A stretch of DNA of 64,000 nucleotides. It comes from Streptomyces asiaticus. GTDB lineage: Bacteria; Actinomycetota; Actinomycetes; Streptomycetales; Streptomycetaceae. The notes beneath the pieces were generated by a model. It saw only the letters and a list, made by a program, of their open reading frames with translations. It was not told where the DNA came from and did no database searches. Location: positions 1,240,001-1,304,000 of the forward strand of contig NZ_JAGSHX010000006.1 of the NCBI RefSeq assembly GCF_018138715.1, in the 5' to 3' direction. Below, in pieces: positions 39,559 through 49,073 of this stretch (its first letter is position 1; every line of letters starts with the position of its first letter). The translations under genes were made by a program, and so were the position numbers.

Positions 39559-41538
39559 TCAGACCTGGATCCGGCGCTCCACGGCGTCGGCGATCTCGGC
39601 CAGCGCCTGGTCGATCGGGATGCCGTTCTTCTGCGAGCCGTCGCGGTAGCGGAAGCTCACCGCGCCGTTCGCGACGTCCTCGTCACCCGCGATCACCATG
39701 AACGGGATCTTGGACTTCTGGGCGTTCCTGATCTTCTTCTGCATCCGGTCCGAGGACGAGTCCACCTCCATCCGCAGGCCCTTCGCCTTGGCCTGGGCGG
39801 CGAACTCCTCCAGGTACGGCACATGGGTGTCGCCGATCGGGATGCCGACCGCCTGGACCGGGGCGAGCCACACCGGGAAGGCGCCCGCGTAGTGCTCCAG
39901 CAGCACCGCGAAGAAGCGCTCGATCGAGCCGAAGAGCGCCCGGTGGATCATGACGGGCTGCTGACGGGAGCCGTCCGCCGCGGTGTACTCCAGCTCGAAC
40001 CGGGCCGGCTGGTTGAAGTCGACCTGGATGGTCGACATCTGCCAGGTGCGGCCGATCGCGTCCCGGGCCTGGACCGAGATCTTGGGACCGTAGAAGGCCG
40101 CGCCGCCCGGGTCCATGACCAGCTCCAGGCCCTGCTTCTCCGCGGCCTTGCGCAGCTCCTCCGTGGCCTCTTCCCACTGGTCGTCGCTGCCCATGAACTT
40201 GTCGGAGTCGTCCCGGGTGGACAGCTCCAGATAGAAGTCGCTCAGGCCGTAGTCGCGGAGCAGGTCCAGCACGAAGGTGAGCAGATTGTCGAGCTCATCG
40301 GCCATCTGCTCCTTGGTGCAGTAGATGTGCGAGTCGTCCTGGGTGAAGCCCCGGGCCCGGGTCAGGCCGTGGACGACGCCGGACTTCTCGTACCGGTAGA
40401 CCGTGCCGAACTCGAAGAGCCGCAGCGGCAGCTCGCGATAGGACCGCCCGCGCGCCCGGAAGACCAGGTTGTGCATCGGGCAGTTCATGGCCTTGAGGTA
40501 GTAGTCCTGGCCCTCGAACTCCATGGGCGGGAACATGCCGTCCATGTAGTGCGGCAGATGGCCGGAGGTCTCGAAGAGCTTGGCCTTGGTGATGTGGGGG
40601 GTGTTGACGAACTCGTACCCCGCCTCCTCGTGCCGCTTCCGCGAGTACTGCTCCATCTCCTTGCGGATCACGCCGCCCTTGGGGTGGAACACCGCGAGGC
40701 CCGAGCCCAGCTCGTCGGGGAAGGAGAACAGATCCAGCTCCGCGCCCAGCTTGCGGTGGTCGCGCTTCTCGGCCTCGGCGAGGAAGTCCAGGTACGCCTT
40801 CAGCTCGTCCTTGGTCGGCCAGGCGGTGCCGTAGATCCGCTGGAGCTGGGGGTTCTTCTCGCTGCCCCGCCAGTACGCGGCGGCGCTGCGCATCAGCTTG
40901 AAGGCCGGGATGTTCCGCGTGGTCGGCAGGTGCGGGCCGCGGCAGAGGTCCTTCCAGCACAGCTCGCCGGTCTTGGCGTCGAGGTTGTCGTAGATGGTCA
41001 GCTCGCCCGCGCCGACCTCGGCGGACGCGCCCTCGGCGGCGTCCGCGGCCGACCCCTTGAGCCCGATCAGCTCCAGCTTGTACGGCTCGGCGGAGAGCTC
41101 CTCGCGCGCCTCCTCGTCGGTGACCGCGCGGCGGGAGAACCGCTGCCCCCGCTTCTGGATCTCCTGCATCTTCTTCTCGATGCGCTTGAGATCGTCCGGG
41201 TGGAACGGGGTCTCGACGTCGAAGTCGTAGTAGAAGCCGTCCTTGATCGGCGGGCCGATGCCCAGCTTCGCGTCCGGGAACAGCTCCTGCACCGCCTGGG
41301 CCATCACATGCGCGGTGGAGTGGCGCAGGATGTCCAGACCGTCCTGGCTGGTGATCTCCACCGGCTCGATCTCATCGCCCTCGGCCGGCTGGTACGCCAG
41401 GTCCTTGAGCTGCCCGCCCACGCGCACGGCGACGATCGAGCGGTCGCCGGTGAAGAGGTCCGCCGTCGTAGTGCCCGTGGCCACCACGCGTTCTTCCCGC
41501 TCGGAATCGCGTTGGATGATCACACGGACGTCTGACAC
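39559..41538 (-). CDS. thrS: Threonine--tRNA ligase
   Basis: 659-residue class II synthetase with all domains: N-terminal TGS-like domain ([19 protein letters not shown]), editing domain with [16 protein letters not shown] and its zinc-like His/Cys set ([19 protein letters not shown]), the catalytic core with the zinc cysteine in [11 protein letters not shown] and QDDSHIYC, and the anticodon domain ([18 protein letters not shown]). GTG at 41538 with AGGAGAG upstream. 41539-41656 shows no T-box elements. Confidence 0.97.
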   Translation of the reverse strand: MSDVRVIIQRDSEREERVVATGTTTADLFTGDRSIVAVRVGGQLKDLAYQPAEGDEIEPVEITSQDGLDILRHSTAHVMAQAVQELFPDAKLGIGPPIKDGFYYDFDVETPFHPDDLKRIEKKMQEIQKRGQRFSRRAVTDEEAREELSAEPYKLELIGLKGSAADAAEGASAEVGAGELTIYDNLDAKTGELCWKDLCRGPHLPTTRNIPAFKLMRSAAAYWRGSEKNPQLQRIYGTAWPTKDELKAYLDFLAEAEKRDHRKLGAELDLFSFPDELGSGLAVFHPKGGVIRKEMEQYSRKRHEEAGYEFVNTPHITKAKLFETSGHLPHYMDGMFPPMEFEGQDYYLKAMNCPMHNLVFRARGRSYRELPLRLFEFGTVYRYEKSGVVHGLTRARGFTQDDSHIYCTKEQMADELDNLLTFVLDLLRDYGLSDFYLELSTRDDSDKFMGSDDQWEEATEELRKAAEKQGLELVMDPGGAAFYGPKISVQARDAIGRTWQMSTIQVDFNQPARFELEYTAADGSRQQPVMIHRALFGSIERFFAVLLEHYAGAFPVWLAPVQAVGIPIGDTHVPYLEEFAAQAKAKGLRMEVDSSSDRMQKKIRNAQKSKIPFMVIAGDEDVANGAVSFRYRDGSQKNGIPIDQALAEIADAVERRIQV

Positions 41539-41656
41539 CGGTCTCTCCTGACTGATGGATGGCTCCCCGCGGCGTATGCCGCGCAGCGTGAATCGTACCG
41601 AGCCGACGGGCGGGACCGCGAAACGGTTGTGGACGCCGTCATGAGCCCGGCGGCGG

Positions 41657-42862
41657 TCAGGGGCCGCCGCCGCACGCCTCCTCGAAGAAGTCCAGGTTCT
41701 CCTGGAGCGACTTGACCAGCCGGTCCCGCTCGGCCTCGTCCACCGGGACCGGGGTGACGCCGCCGGCCCCGCCGAGCCGCCGGAAGCCGCCGCGGCTCTC
41801 CAGCCGCCCCCGCACCCGGATCGGCAGCCCCACCAGATGGGCATGGCCGGCGATGCGGTAGTCCTCCTCGTCCAGGGTGATCCGCACCTGGGCGACCTCC
41901 GCCCCGGAGAGCACCCGCAGCCGCACCGTCCCGGGGCCGCCGGGGCCGGTACGGCGCAGCCGCACCACCGCACCGGTGAGGCACACGGGGACGGACGGCT
42001 CGTCCCGGACATAGCGGGCGCCCGCCTCCCGCAGCCCCGGGAGGTCGCCGGGCGAGAACTCCACCGGATCGGGCCGGGCGGCGAACCCCGGCGGCGGACC
42101 GGCGGCCGGTGACCACTCCAGCGCCACCCGCGCCCCTTCCGTGCCCTGGACCAGCGCGATCACCGCCTCGGTCAGCTCCCGGCTGGCCCCCGCCGCGACC
42201 GCCGCGTCATACGCCTCCATCCCGCCGGTCGTCCGGTGGTAGTCGGCGGCGTCCCGGAGGGCGTACAGCGCGCGCAGCAGGGTGACGGCGGTGGCGCGGC
42301 CGTCACCCTCGACGGGCACGAAGACGGTCAGCTCACGGCCGCCGGACCCGGCGCCCGGGGGCCCGGTCAGCACCCGCTCCAGGGACGCCTCGGCGGCGCG
42401 GCGGTGCCGGGCGCCGTAGTACCCCGCGCGGCCGCGGGCGGCGAGCGCCCCGGCCAGCAGGGTGTCCCGGGCGGCGGCGCGCAGCCGCTCCTGCGCGGTC
42501 CAGGCGGAGGTGCCACCGGGGGATTCGGGCACCTCGCGCCGCCAGCGGATCTCGTCGCTGGGCACGGCGAGCCCGGTGAGCACCTCGCGGGCGGAGGGCG
42601 CGGCGCTGCGGCTGAGCGCCATCAGCGCCTCGCCGAGCAGATCGCCGCTGTCGGGGAAGTCCCGGCTCTCGGGCACCAGCAGGCTGGTGCCGCCCGCGAG
42701 CCGGCCCGGCGGGGTCCAGCGGGCATAGGCCCCCGGGGCGCCGCCGCGGCGGCGCCAGCCGTGCCGGGCGAGCAGGGCGCCGAGGACGGCCGGATCCACC
42801 TCGTCGGGGCGCGGGACCGGCAGGGGCGCCGGGTCGTCCTGGGGCCATGGTCGGTCCATCAC
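41657..42862 (-). CDS. Uncharacterised 401-aa protein, paired with DUF4365 gene
   Basis: No family recognised. N-terminal [20 protein letters not shown] then [19 protein letters not shown]; a middle region of alanine/arginine-rich helices; a C-terminal beta-rich part with [20 protein letters not shown] and [20 protein letters not shown], then [19 protein letters not shown]. The 'alternating beta then G-R-L-x-S' part looks like a small OB/SH3-like barrel but I cannot prove it. It starts GTGATG overlapping the stop of the DUF4365 gene, so the two are translationally coupled and probably act together. Confidence 0.7.
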   Translation of the reverse strand: MMDRPWPQDDPAPLPVPRPDEVDPAVLGALLARHGWRRRGGAPGAYARWTPPGRLAGGTSLLVPESRDFPDSGDLLGEALMALSRSAAPSAREVLTGLAVPSDEIRWRREVPESPGGTSAWTAQERLRAAARDTLLAGALAARGRAGYYGARHRRAAEASLERVLTGPPGAGSGGRELTVFVPVEGDGRATAVTLLRALYALRDAADYHRTTGGMEAYDAAVAAGASRELTEAVIALVQGTEGARVALEWSPAAGPPPGFAARPDPVEFSPGDLPGLREAGARYVRDEPSVPVCLTGAVVRLRRTGPGGPGTVRLRVLSGAEVAQVRITLDEEDYRIAGHAHLVGLPIRVRGRLESRGGFRRLGGAGGVTPVPVDEAERDRLVKSLQENLDFFEEACGGGP

Positions 42863-43437
42863 GGTCTCCCTCCCGCCCCGACCCGGGTCATGATCTCGCA
42901 GAGCGCGCGGTCGTCGAAGATCCGCGAGGTCGGGATCCGCACGGTGGTCCGGCGGCGGCCCGTGACCGCGTGGCCGGCCAGATTGATCCAGTAGCAGCAG
43001 TGGCGCAGGGACAGACGGTCATGCCCGGCCCGCAGCCAGTCCTCCTGGCTGCGCGGCACGATCATCACCACGAGGATCTTGTGCACGGAGACCGGGCTGC
43101 GGGCCAGCTTGACCAGGTGGTCGTTGTCGAGCGTGAAGGCGAAGGTCGGCCCCGGAGGGTCAGGCGCGAGCTGGTACGTGGCCTTGAGCTGCACCTTGAT
43201 GGTGACCTCGTCGTCCACGGCGTGGCCGGGCGCGCTGTGGCTGACGTGCCAGTCGATGCCGTGGTCGGGGAAGGGCTGGGCCAGTGAGCAGCCGGCGGCG
43301 GCGGCCACCGCGTGCAGATAGCCCACCTGAAGGGTCTCCATACAGGCGGTGGTGGCGATTTGGCCACGCACGGGAGGTGATCCGCTCAGCGCGAGGCCGC
43401 TCGCCGTCGGGGCCGGGTCGGGTGTTGCGAGCGTCAT
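42859..43437 (-). CDS. DUF4365 domain-containing protein (PD-(D/E)xK-like fold)
   Basis: 192 residues. Shows the DUF4365 core: conserved N-terminal helix (GQIATTACMETLQVGYLHAV), an acidic residue in FPDHGIDWHVSHS and the strand EVTIKVQLKATYQL, giving D-(x)n-QxK, a variant of the restriction-nuclease core. C-terminal RSPVSVHKILVVMIVPRSQED and LRHCCYWINLAGH are family-typical. DUF4365 proteins often occur with defence or mobile genes, but here the gene lies in chromosomal backbone coupled to the 401-aa gene and divergent from a DnaQ-like exonuclease. Nuclease activity is inference only. Confidence 0.85.
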   Translation of the reverse strand: MTLATPDPAPTASGLALSGSPPVRGQIATTACMETLQVGYLHAVAAAAGCSLAQPFPDHGIDWHVSHSAPGHAVDDEVTIKVQLKATYQLAPDPPGPTFAFTLDNDHLVKLARSPVSVHKILVVMIVPRSQEDWLRAGHDRLSLRHCCYWINLAGHAVTGRRRTTVRIPTSRIFDDRALCEIMTRVGAGGRP

Positions 43438-43597
43438 GTCCGTGACGCCTTCCGGTCGTCGCCGGCTTCGTACACCTGTGTTGTCTCCGCGTCAGGACCT
43501 CGGCAAACAGCGGCGGTTCGCGGTCCTCCCTCCGGGTATCACCTGGTCGGGGCGGGATCAGATGTCAGCGAGGGGAAATGCACGAGGAGTTGAGGCC

Positions 43598-44323
43598 ATG
43601 CCGTCCTGGTTCGAAGGGCCGCTCGCCGCCTTTGACACGGAGACCACGGGTGTCGATGTCGAGCATGACCGGATCGTATCGGCGGCCCTGGTGGTGCAGC
43701 GCGGGACCGGAAGTCTGCCGGAGATCCGACGCTGGCTGGTGAGTCCGGGCGTGCCGGTGCCGCCGGCCGCCACCGAGATACACGGTCTGACCGACGCTCA
43801 TCTCCAGCGGCACGGCAGATGGCCGGCGCCGGTGGTGGACGAGGTGGCACGGGCGATAGCGGAACAGGTCACGCGGGGCACCCCGGTGGTGATCATGAAC
43901 GCGCCGTTCGATCTGACCCTGCTGGACCGGGAGTTGAAGCGGCATCGCAACTCCAGCCTGGCGGGCTATCTTTCGCTGCGCTCGATGACCGTTCTGGATC
44001 CCCGGGTGCTGGACAAGCATCTGGACCGCTATCGCAAGGGCCGCCGCACCCTGATCGATCTGTGTGCGCACTACGGCGTGGAGCTGACCGGCGCCCATGA
44101 CGCGGCGGCGGACGCGGCGGCCGCGCTGCATGTCGTACGGGCGGTGGGCCGCCGGTTCGCCTCCCGGCTGGAGACGCTGACCCCCGCCGAGCTGCACGCG
44201 CGCCAGACGGTCTGGTACGCGGCGCAGGCCCGGGGGTTGCAGGCGTGGTTCGCGCTCAACGGCTCGGACGAGGTCTGCGATCCGGCCTGGCCGCTGCGGC
44301 CGGACCTGCCGGCCGCGGCCTGA
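43598..44323 (+). CDS. DnaQ-like 3'-5' exonuclease (DEDDh)
   Basis: 241 residues. Exo I AAFDTETTGVD (DxE), Exo II VVIMNAPFDLTLLDREL (Asp), Exo III ELTGAHDAAADAAAALHV (H-x4-D), so all DEDDh residues are present; resembles stand-alone DNA polymerase III epsilon-like proteins. ATG at 43598 with GAGGAG eight bases upstream; an in-frame ATG at 43562 is an alternative. Substrate unknown. Divergent from the DUF4365 pair across 160 bp. Confidence 0.92.
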   Translation: MPSWFEGPLAAFDTETTGVDVEHDRIVSAALVVQRGTGSLPEIRRWLVSPGVPVPPAATEIHGLTDAHLQRHGRWPAPVVDEVARAIAEQVTRGTPVVIMNAPFDLTLLDRELKRHRNSSLAGYLSLRSMTVLDPRVLDKHLDRYRKGRRTLIDLCAHYGVELTGAHDAAADAAAALHVVRAVGRRFASRLETLTPAELHARQTVWYAAQARGLQAWFALNGSDEVCDPAWPLRPDLPAAA

Positions 44324-44368
44324 GCGCTCGGGCCCGGCGCAGTGCGCCCGGCGCAGTGCCCCCGGCGC

Positions 44369-44740
44369 TCAGGTCCGGCGGAGCGAGAAGGGGTGGCCGG
44401 CCGGGTCGGAGTAGACCCGTATGTCGCGCAGGCCACCGTTGTTCTTGGTGTCCAGCGGTCGCGCGCCCAGGTCGACGACCTGGCGCTCGGCGGCGTCGAT
44501 GTCCTCCACCAGCAGGTCCAGATGCGCCTGCTGGGAGTCGTCCGGCCGTGGCCAGCTCGGCGGGGCGAAGCCGTGGTCCCGCAGGAAGGCCATCCGCGAC
44601 CCGCCGGGTGCGACGATCTCGACCCGGTCGGGGGTGGTCAGCGGCTGGATCTCCGCGCCGAGCACCCGGGCGTAGAACTCGGCGAGCTCTTCGGGTTCGG
44701 CACAGTCCAACGACAGGACGGCTGCGGTCGCGACGGCCAT
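44369..44740 (-). CDS. VOC-family (glyoxalase/bleomycin resistance-like) protein
   Basis: 123 residues with the paired beta-alpha-beta-beta-beta modules of the VOC fold: AAVLSLDCAEPEELAEFYAR then AHLDLLVEDIDAAERQVVDL and a final RVYSDPAGHPFSL. Likely a small dioxygenase-like or antibiotic-binding protein; metal ligands are incomplete to my reading. The intergenic DNA 3' of it carries GCCCGGCGCAGTGC twice in tandem (44333-44360 region). Confidence 0.87.
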   Translation of the reverse strand: MAVATAAVLSLDCAEPEELAEFYARVLGAEIQPLTTPDRVEIVAPGGSRMAFLRDHGFAPPSWPRPDDSQQAHLDLLVEDIDAAERQVVDLGARPLDTKNNGGLRDIRVYSDPAGHPFSLRRT

Positions 44741-44814
44741 GAGTTCCCCTCCACATCGTCACCCACGGAAGTTTTATCCGGATACCCCACTCCCGGCCGT
44801 ACAAGCACACAGAC

Positions 44815-44850
44815 AGGAGGCCGGGCCGCCTGCTGGCGGCCCGGCCTCCT
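44815..44850 (-). terminator. Terminator of the first tRNA-Val(CAC) gene
   Basis: A perfect 16-bp stem (44815-44830 with 44835-44850) and TGCT loop begins 8 bp past the 3' end of the minus-strand tRNA. Confidence 0.85.
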
Positions 44851-44857
44851 GGGGTGG

Positions 44858-44929
44858 TGGGCGATACTGGGTTCGAACCAGTGACCTCTTCGGTGTGAAC
44901 GAAGCGCTCTCCCACTGAGCTAATCGCCC
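44858..44929 (-). tRNA. tRNA-Val (anticodon CAC)
   Basis: 72 nt fold into a cloverleaf: acceptor GGGCGAT/ATCGCCC, D arm GCTCAGTGGGAGAGC, anticodon stem CTTCG/CGAAG with loop TTCACAC (anticodon CAC, reads GUG), T arm CTGGTTCGAACCCAG. CCA is not encoded. The same sequence recurs at 52502-52573. Confidence 0.97.
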
Positions 44930-44969
44930 GGGTTGTTCTCTTCGGGGTCTCCCCGGCGGAACGACCTGA

Positions 44970-44999
44970 ACAATACAGGTCGCGGCGGGTTTGGTTCAA
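44970..44999 (-). promoter_or_regulatory. Predicted promoter of tRNA-Val(CAC)
   Basis: On the minus strand TTGAAC (44999-44994) and TATTGT (44975-44970) are separated by 18 bp and lie about 40 bp upstream of the tRNA, matching vegetative -35/-10 hexamers. The -35 overlaps the stop codon of the neighbouring SRPBCC gene. Confidence 0.65.
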
Positions 45000-45505
45000 A
45001 CCGCATTTCCGCCCGGGGGCCCGGAGGCCGGGCCGGACGGCGCCCCGGCCGGACCCGCTGTCCGCGCGGCGAGGTGCGCCCGCAGCCCCCGCAGCCCCGC
45101 GCGCATCATCAGGGTGTGGTTGGCCCGGAAGACGGGACGCCCGATGAGCGCGAGACGGCGCAGCAGCGGCTTGCGGGCCACCACCTCCTGTTCGAAGAGG
45201 GCGCGGGTGCCGGTCCCCTGGGGCAGCACCGTCCAGCGCGCCCATCCCTCCAGATCGCCCGCGAAGCCGATCTCCAGTACGCCCTCCGCCGGGTCCTGGC
45301 GCGCCTCGCTGACGATCAGCCGCAGGTCGTACGGGACGAGGGAGCGGAATCGGGCGGCGCCGCTGCGCTCGTCGATCCGCCGGACCTCACGGACCTGGGG
45401 CCACCACCGCGGATAGTCGTCGCCGTTCGCCAGCACCGCGAAGACGGCGGCGGGCGGAGCGTCGAGGTCCCATCGGCTGCGGAAGCGGTAATGGCACCAG
45501 TCCAT
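44996..45505 (-). CDS. SRPBCC (START/polyketide cyclase-like) family protein
   Basis: 169 residues with the helix-grip opening YRFRSRWDLDAPPAAVFAVL and DYPRWWPQVREVRRID, strands through VLPQGTGTRALFEQEVVARK, and a C-terminal helix (FRANHTLMMRAGLRGL). Binds a hydrophobic ligand in related proteins; ligand unknown. Ends in a Gly/Pro/Ala tail. Lies immediately upstream of tRNA-Val and overlaps its promoter. Confidence 0.87.
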   Translation of the reverse strand: MDWCHYRFRSRWDLDAPPAAVFAVLANGDDYPRWWPQVREVRRIDERSGAARFRSLVPYDLRLIVSEARQDPAEGVLEIGFAGDLEGWARWTVLPQGTGTRALFEQEVVARKPLLRRLALIGRPVFRANHTLMMRAGLRGLRAHLAARTAGPAGAPSGPASGPPGGNAV

Positions 45506-45572
45506 GCCCTCAGTGTGGTCCGGCCGTGACGGCGTGGCCAGGGGGTGTCTCGCGAATCACGCTGGGCTCCCC

Positions 45573-48320
45573 CTAGCCCGGCAGCCTGTCGCCGACGAGC
45601 GCGAGGTTCTGGATCGCGGCGAGGCCGTACTGGGCGGTGGCGTTGGTGCTCACCCAGGCCGCCTCGACGCCGGGCTCCAGCACATCCGGGCCCTCGACCT
45701 TCACCGACTTCCAGCTGATGGTGGCATCCGGGTAGCCGTCGCCCTCGTGGTACTCGGTGAACTTCTGCCAGGCGCGGGCGGCCAGCTTGTCGTCCTTCAG
45801 CTGGACGGCGGCGTAGGCGTCGAGCCGGGAGTGGCCCTGGACCAGGATCAGCGAGCCGAAGTCGGTGCCGTAGCGGGCCTTCTGCTCGGCCTTGGTGGCG
45901 TTGAAGTAGCGGCAGTAGTCCAGCCATGCCTCCTTGAACTTCGGCAGGTCGATGAGGTCGATCACCTCGGCGCAGACCTCGACCAGGCCGAAGACCGCGG
46001 ACAGATGGGAGACGCTGACCTTGGGCCGGTCGGCGATGGCGTACTTACCGGTGTCGAGGTCGTACAGCCCGCTGCCCTGGACGAAGCCGTTGGGCTGGGC
46101 CGCGATGGTCTCCATGGTGGAGCGCAGCCGCGCCTCGGCCTTCTCCGCCTTCGGGCCGCGCCGCTCCCATTCGGTGAGCCAGGCCCCGGCGAGGCCGCTC
46201 CAGTCGGTGCCGAAGCCGATGTCCAGGGCGTGCGGATCGGGCTCGTAGTCGGGGTCGTCGCGGACCTTGCGCTGCGGATCGAGGACGAGGAACGTCTCGT
46301 CGGAGTCGACGAGGGCGTGCATGATGTCGCCGATCCGCTCGTCCGCGGTGAGGAAGTAGGAGAAGCGGCGGTACAGGGCGGTGGAGATGCGCTGCTGTTT
46401 GGCGCTGTCGGCGAAGTGCTGGACACCGTGCCGGGTGCCGAGCCCGGCCCACTTGCCGAGGTGGTAGGCGTCGACCTCGCCGGTGTGGCGGGTCATCGAC
46501 TCGGCGAAGCGGAAGATGTCGGCGCGGCCGGAGCGCAGATACGCCAGCCACAGCCACAGGTCGGGCGAGAGCTCGGAGTTGTCCCAGGCGTAGCCGCCGA
46601 CGTCGTACCGCCACTGGTGCCGGTCGCCGTCGTACGTGTGCATGATGTCGCCGTAATCCCAGAAGCCGTACCAACGGCGCTGCTCGACCTGGCCCTTGTG
46701 GTAGTCGAAGAGGAAGTCCAGCCGGTCCTCGACCTTCGCCTTGGCGGGGGTGGAGCGGTCGACGGGGGCGAAGAGGCCGCCGAAGACCTTGGCGCGGGCC
46801 AGGTCGGCGGGTCCGGCGGCCAGTTGGGGCGGCGTGCGCACGGCGGCGGCCTGCCGGACGAGGGTGTCGGCGTCGGGGGTGGCCGCGTTGGCCCAGAAGG
46901 TGAGTTCGCTGGTGCGGGCGATGCCGTACGGGGTGCCGAAGCCGGGCTCGTAGTCCTCGTAGGTGATCTCGAGGCCCTCGAGCTGTTCGGGGTAGGTGTC
47001 CTGTCCCATGCCGTCGTGGTAGAAGCGCAGGTCCATGGGCTGGGCCTCGGGCGACCAGAGCCACAGGGTGACCTCGGCCTCGGCCCCGGCGGCGCCGCGG
47101 ATGTCCAGCTGGGCGGGGAACTTCTCCCAGAAGTCGCGCAGTCCGAAGGAGAGTCCGCCGCTGACACCGCCGACATAGCCGAAGCCGCTCGCCCGGCCGC
47201 CGCCGCCCGCCGCGATCCAGCCGTGGCCGGGCTTGGTGCGCTTGCGCAGGGTGAAGCCGTCGGCGGAGAGCTGGGCGAGGGTGTAGTCGCCCCAGGTGGG
47301 GATGAGGTGCAGCCGGGAGGTGACGCGCTGGTCCCAGCCGGCCGGGTCGGGCAGCTTCTCGCCCTTGACCTGGGCGGTGCGGACGCCCGCGCCGGGGTCG
47401 CGGCGCAGCCCGGTGACGCCCTTGACGGCCTCGGTGAGGAATCCCTTGCCCTCGCCCGCGATGCGGATGTGACGGTCGTACGCCGCGTCGCGCATCGGCA
47501 CGGAGAAGCGGACGCCGAGGCCCCGGATGAAGTCCTTGTTCTGGTCGCCGTCGAAAGTGATCGTGTGCACCATGCGGAAGGAGTCGGCGCCCGCGTAGAA
47601 GTAGAGCCGGACGCTGAAGGGGAGCCAGGCGCGGCGGCCCTTGCGGTGCTTGCCGTCGATGCGGACGACGGCGCGGACGGGGCCCTGCTGCTCGACCTTC
47701 GCCCCGCTGATCTCGCCGTCGAACCGCTCCCACTCGGCGCGGCCCTGGTCGCCGTCGTCCACGTCGCCCTGGCGGAGCAGGACCAGCCGGCCGGCGCGGG
47801 CGATCTCGGTGGAGCCGCGGGTGACGGAGCGTACGAGCTGCTTGCCGTCCTTGCCGATGACGGCCCTGATGGCCCCGGTGTCGACGGTGATCCTGCCGCC
47901 GCGCTCGGAGACGGTGACCTTCTTGGCGGGTGCGGCGGGCGTGCCGGTGGTGAGCCGGTAGGCGCTGCCGGTGAGGCCCTCCCCCGCCGCGTGCGCGGTC
48001 CACTTCAGCGAGCCGTCGGGCCAGTAGGCGGTGGCCCAGGTCTGGAGGGGCACGTGTGTGCCGTCGGCGGTGGTCAGCGCGAACGTCCGGTCGCCGGGGT
48101 GGGCGCCCTTGGGCCAGGGAACGCCGAAGGTGGAGCCCGCGGCCGCGCCCAGGCCGCCGTCCTCCAGCCAGGTGATGTCCACGGGCTCGTCGGCGGCCTT
48201 CCCGGCGGGGCTGTCGGCGGCGGCCTTCGGGGCGTTGTGGGCGAGCAGCCAGGAGAACGGCACGGCGGCGCCGGTGGCGGCGGCGGCCTTGAGGAGGGTG
48301 CGTCGGGGGATCGGGGGCAT
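45573..48320 (-). CDS. Tat-exported exo-rhamnogalacturonan lyase-like protein (PL26/PcRGLX family)
   Basis: 915 residues. Twin-arginine signal MPPIPRRTLLKAAAATGAAV with a following hydrophobic stretch and an AAA-D cleavage area. The mature part begins ADEPVDITWLEDGGLGAA, then FGVPWPKGAHPG, VEQQGPVRAVVRIDGKHRKG, FSVRLYFYAGADSFRMVHTI and QNKDFIRGLGVRFSVPM, segments I associate with PcRGLX-type exo-acting rhamnogalacturonan lyases. A helical (alpha/alpha) region lies in the last third. The YesL-like and ABC transporter genes upstream support pectin-oligosaccharide use. Family recalled, not searched; catalytic residues not identified. Confidence 0.75.
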   Translation of the reverse strand: MPPIPRRTLLKAAAATGAAVPFSWLLAHNAPKAAADSPAGKAADEPVDITWLEDGGLGAAAGSTFGVPWPKGAHPGDRTFALTTADGTHVPLQTWATAYWPDGSLKWTAHAAGEGLTGSAYRLTTGTPAAPAKKVTVSERGGRITVDTGAIRAVIGKDGKQLVRSVTRGSTEIARAGRLVLLRQGDVDDGDQGRAEWERFDGEISGAKVEQQGPVRAVVRIDGKHRKGRRAWLPFSVRLYFYAGADSFRMVHTITFDGDQNKDFIRGLGVRFSVPMRDAAYDRHIRIAGEGKGFLTEAVKGVTGLRRDPGAGVRTAQVKGEKLPDPAGWDQRVTSRLHLIPTWGDYTLAQLSADGFTLRKRTKPGHGWIAAGGGGRASGFGYVGGVSGGLSFGLRDFWEKFPAQLDIRGAAGAEAEVTLWLWSPEAQPMDLRFYHDGMGQDTYPEQLEGLEITYEDYEPGFGTPYGIARTSELTFWANAATPDADTLVRQAAAVRTPPQLAAGPADLARAKVFGGLFAPVDRSTPAKAKVEDRLDFLFDYHKGQVEQRRWYGFWDYGDIMHTYDGDRHQWRYDVGGYAWDNSELSPDLWLWLAYLRSGRADIFRFAESMTRHTGEVDAYHLGKWAGLGTRHGVQHFADSAKQQRISTALYRRFSYFLTADERIGDIMHALVDSDETFLVLDPQRKVRDDPDYEPDPHALDIGFGTDWSGLAGAWLTEWERRGPKAEKAEARLRSTMETIAAQPNGFVQGSGLYDLDTGKYAIADRPKVSVSHLSAVFGLVEVCAEVIDLIDLPKFKEAWLDYCRYFNATKAEQKARYGTDFGSLILVQGHSRLDAYAAVQLKDDKLAARAWQKFTEYHEGDGYPDATISWKSVKVEGPDVLEPGVEAAWVSTNATAQYGLAAIQNLALVGDRLPG

Positions 48321-48454
48321 GTCGGCTTCACCTTTCGTACGGGCTACGGGGGCAGGTGCATGACATGAGCGCGGCGGAGGAGGCGCCGGTGGGGCGGACG
48401 GCGCCTGGGGTGCGGACGGCGCCTGGCGGACGGCGCCTGGGGAGGCGGGGCGGG

Positions 48455-49066
48455 TCAGACGCGGGCGCGGCGCTCCACCGCGACCGCACAGCCCGCGAGG
48501 GCGCCCGCCGCCGGGGCGATCAGCGGCAGCATCTGCCAGGCGGCCACGGCGAGTACGGCGAGCCCGCCGATGAGCAGCAGCGACCCGGCGGGGTCGGCGG
48601 CCAGTCCCTGGCGTGCGGCGGTACGGGCGGCGGCCGGCCATGCGGTGCCGGGCCGCCGTGAGGCCGCCGTCCGCAGCCCGAGGACGACCACCGCGAGCAG
48701 GCCCGCCACGCTCACGGCGATCAGCGCGGGCCCGCCGGGCAGGGCACCCGAGCGGGCCACCCGCAGATCGAAGGCGAACAGCGCGAGCGCCGCCCACCAC
48801 AGCAGGGAGAACCGCCAGCCGCTCCGGGTCGCCTCCCGCAGCCCGGCCAGGAAGTCCCGCCAGGTGGACCGCTCCCCGTCCAGATGGCGGCTCAGGTGCG
48901 CACAGCCGGCGGCGAACGCGGGCAGCAGAGTGATCACCGGCAGGGCGGCGAGCACCACCCAGACGCCGGTCAGCAGACATTCGGCGAACAGCGCGAAGCG
49001 CAGCGGGCCGTGCGCGGTGCGCCGTACGGCGGCTGCTCCCCCGGCGGCTTCCGTGCTCTTTCCCAT
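48455..49066 (-). CDS. YesL/DUF624-like membrane protein
   Basis: 203 residues with five to six membrane spans (CLLTGVWVVLAALPVITLLP; WRFSLLWWAALALFAFDL; LIAVSVAGLLAVVVLGL). The opening LFAECLLTGVWV...LPAFAAGCAHLSRHL matches the DUF624 pattern. In Bacillus yesL sits in the rhamnogalacturonan utilisation cluster, as here next to two ABC permeases, so a role in that transport system is inferred. It follows the permease gene by 7 bp. 48321-48454 shows no gene. Confidence 0.78.
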   Translation of the reverse strand: MGKSTEAAGGAAAVRRTAHGPLRFALFAECLLTGVWVVLAALPVITLLPAFAAGCAHLSRHLDGERSTWRDFLAGLREATRSGWRFSLLWWAALALFAFDLRVARSGALPGGPALIAVSVAGLLAVVVLGLRTAASRRPGTAWPAAARTAARQGLAADPAGSLLLIGGLAVLAVAAWQMLPLIAPAAGALAGCAVAVERRARV

Positions 49067-49073
49067 GCCGGCC

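Noticed and set aside
39559..41656. T-box riboswitch ahead of thrS (and of alaS and hisS)
   Set aside because: The leaders are short and lack the conserved T-box and specifier-loop sequence.
41657..43437. Restriction or anti-phage defence island
   Set aside because: Only one nuclease-like gene of a broad family is present, with no methyltransferase, helicase or mobile gene, and the surroundings are conserved backbone; kept only as a weak hypothesis in findings.
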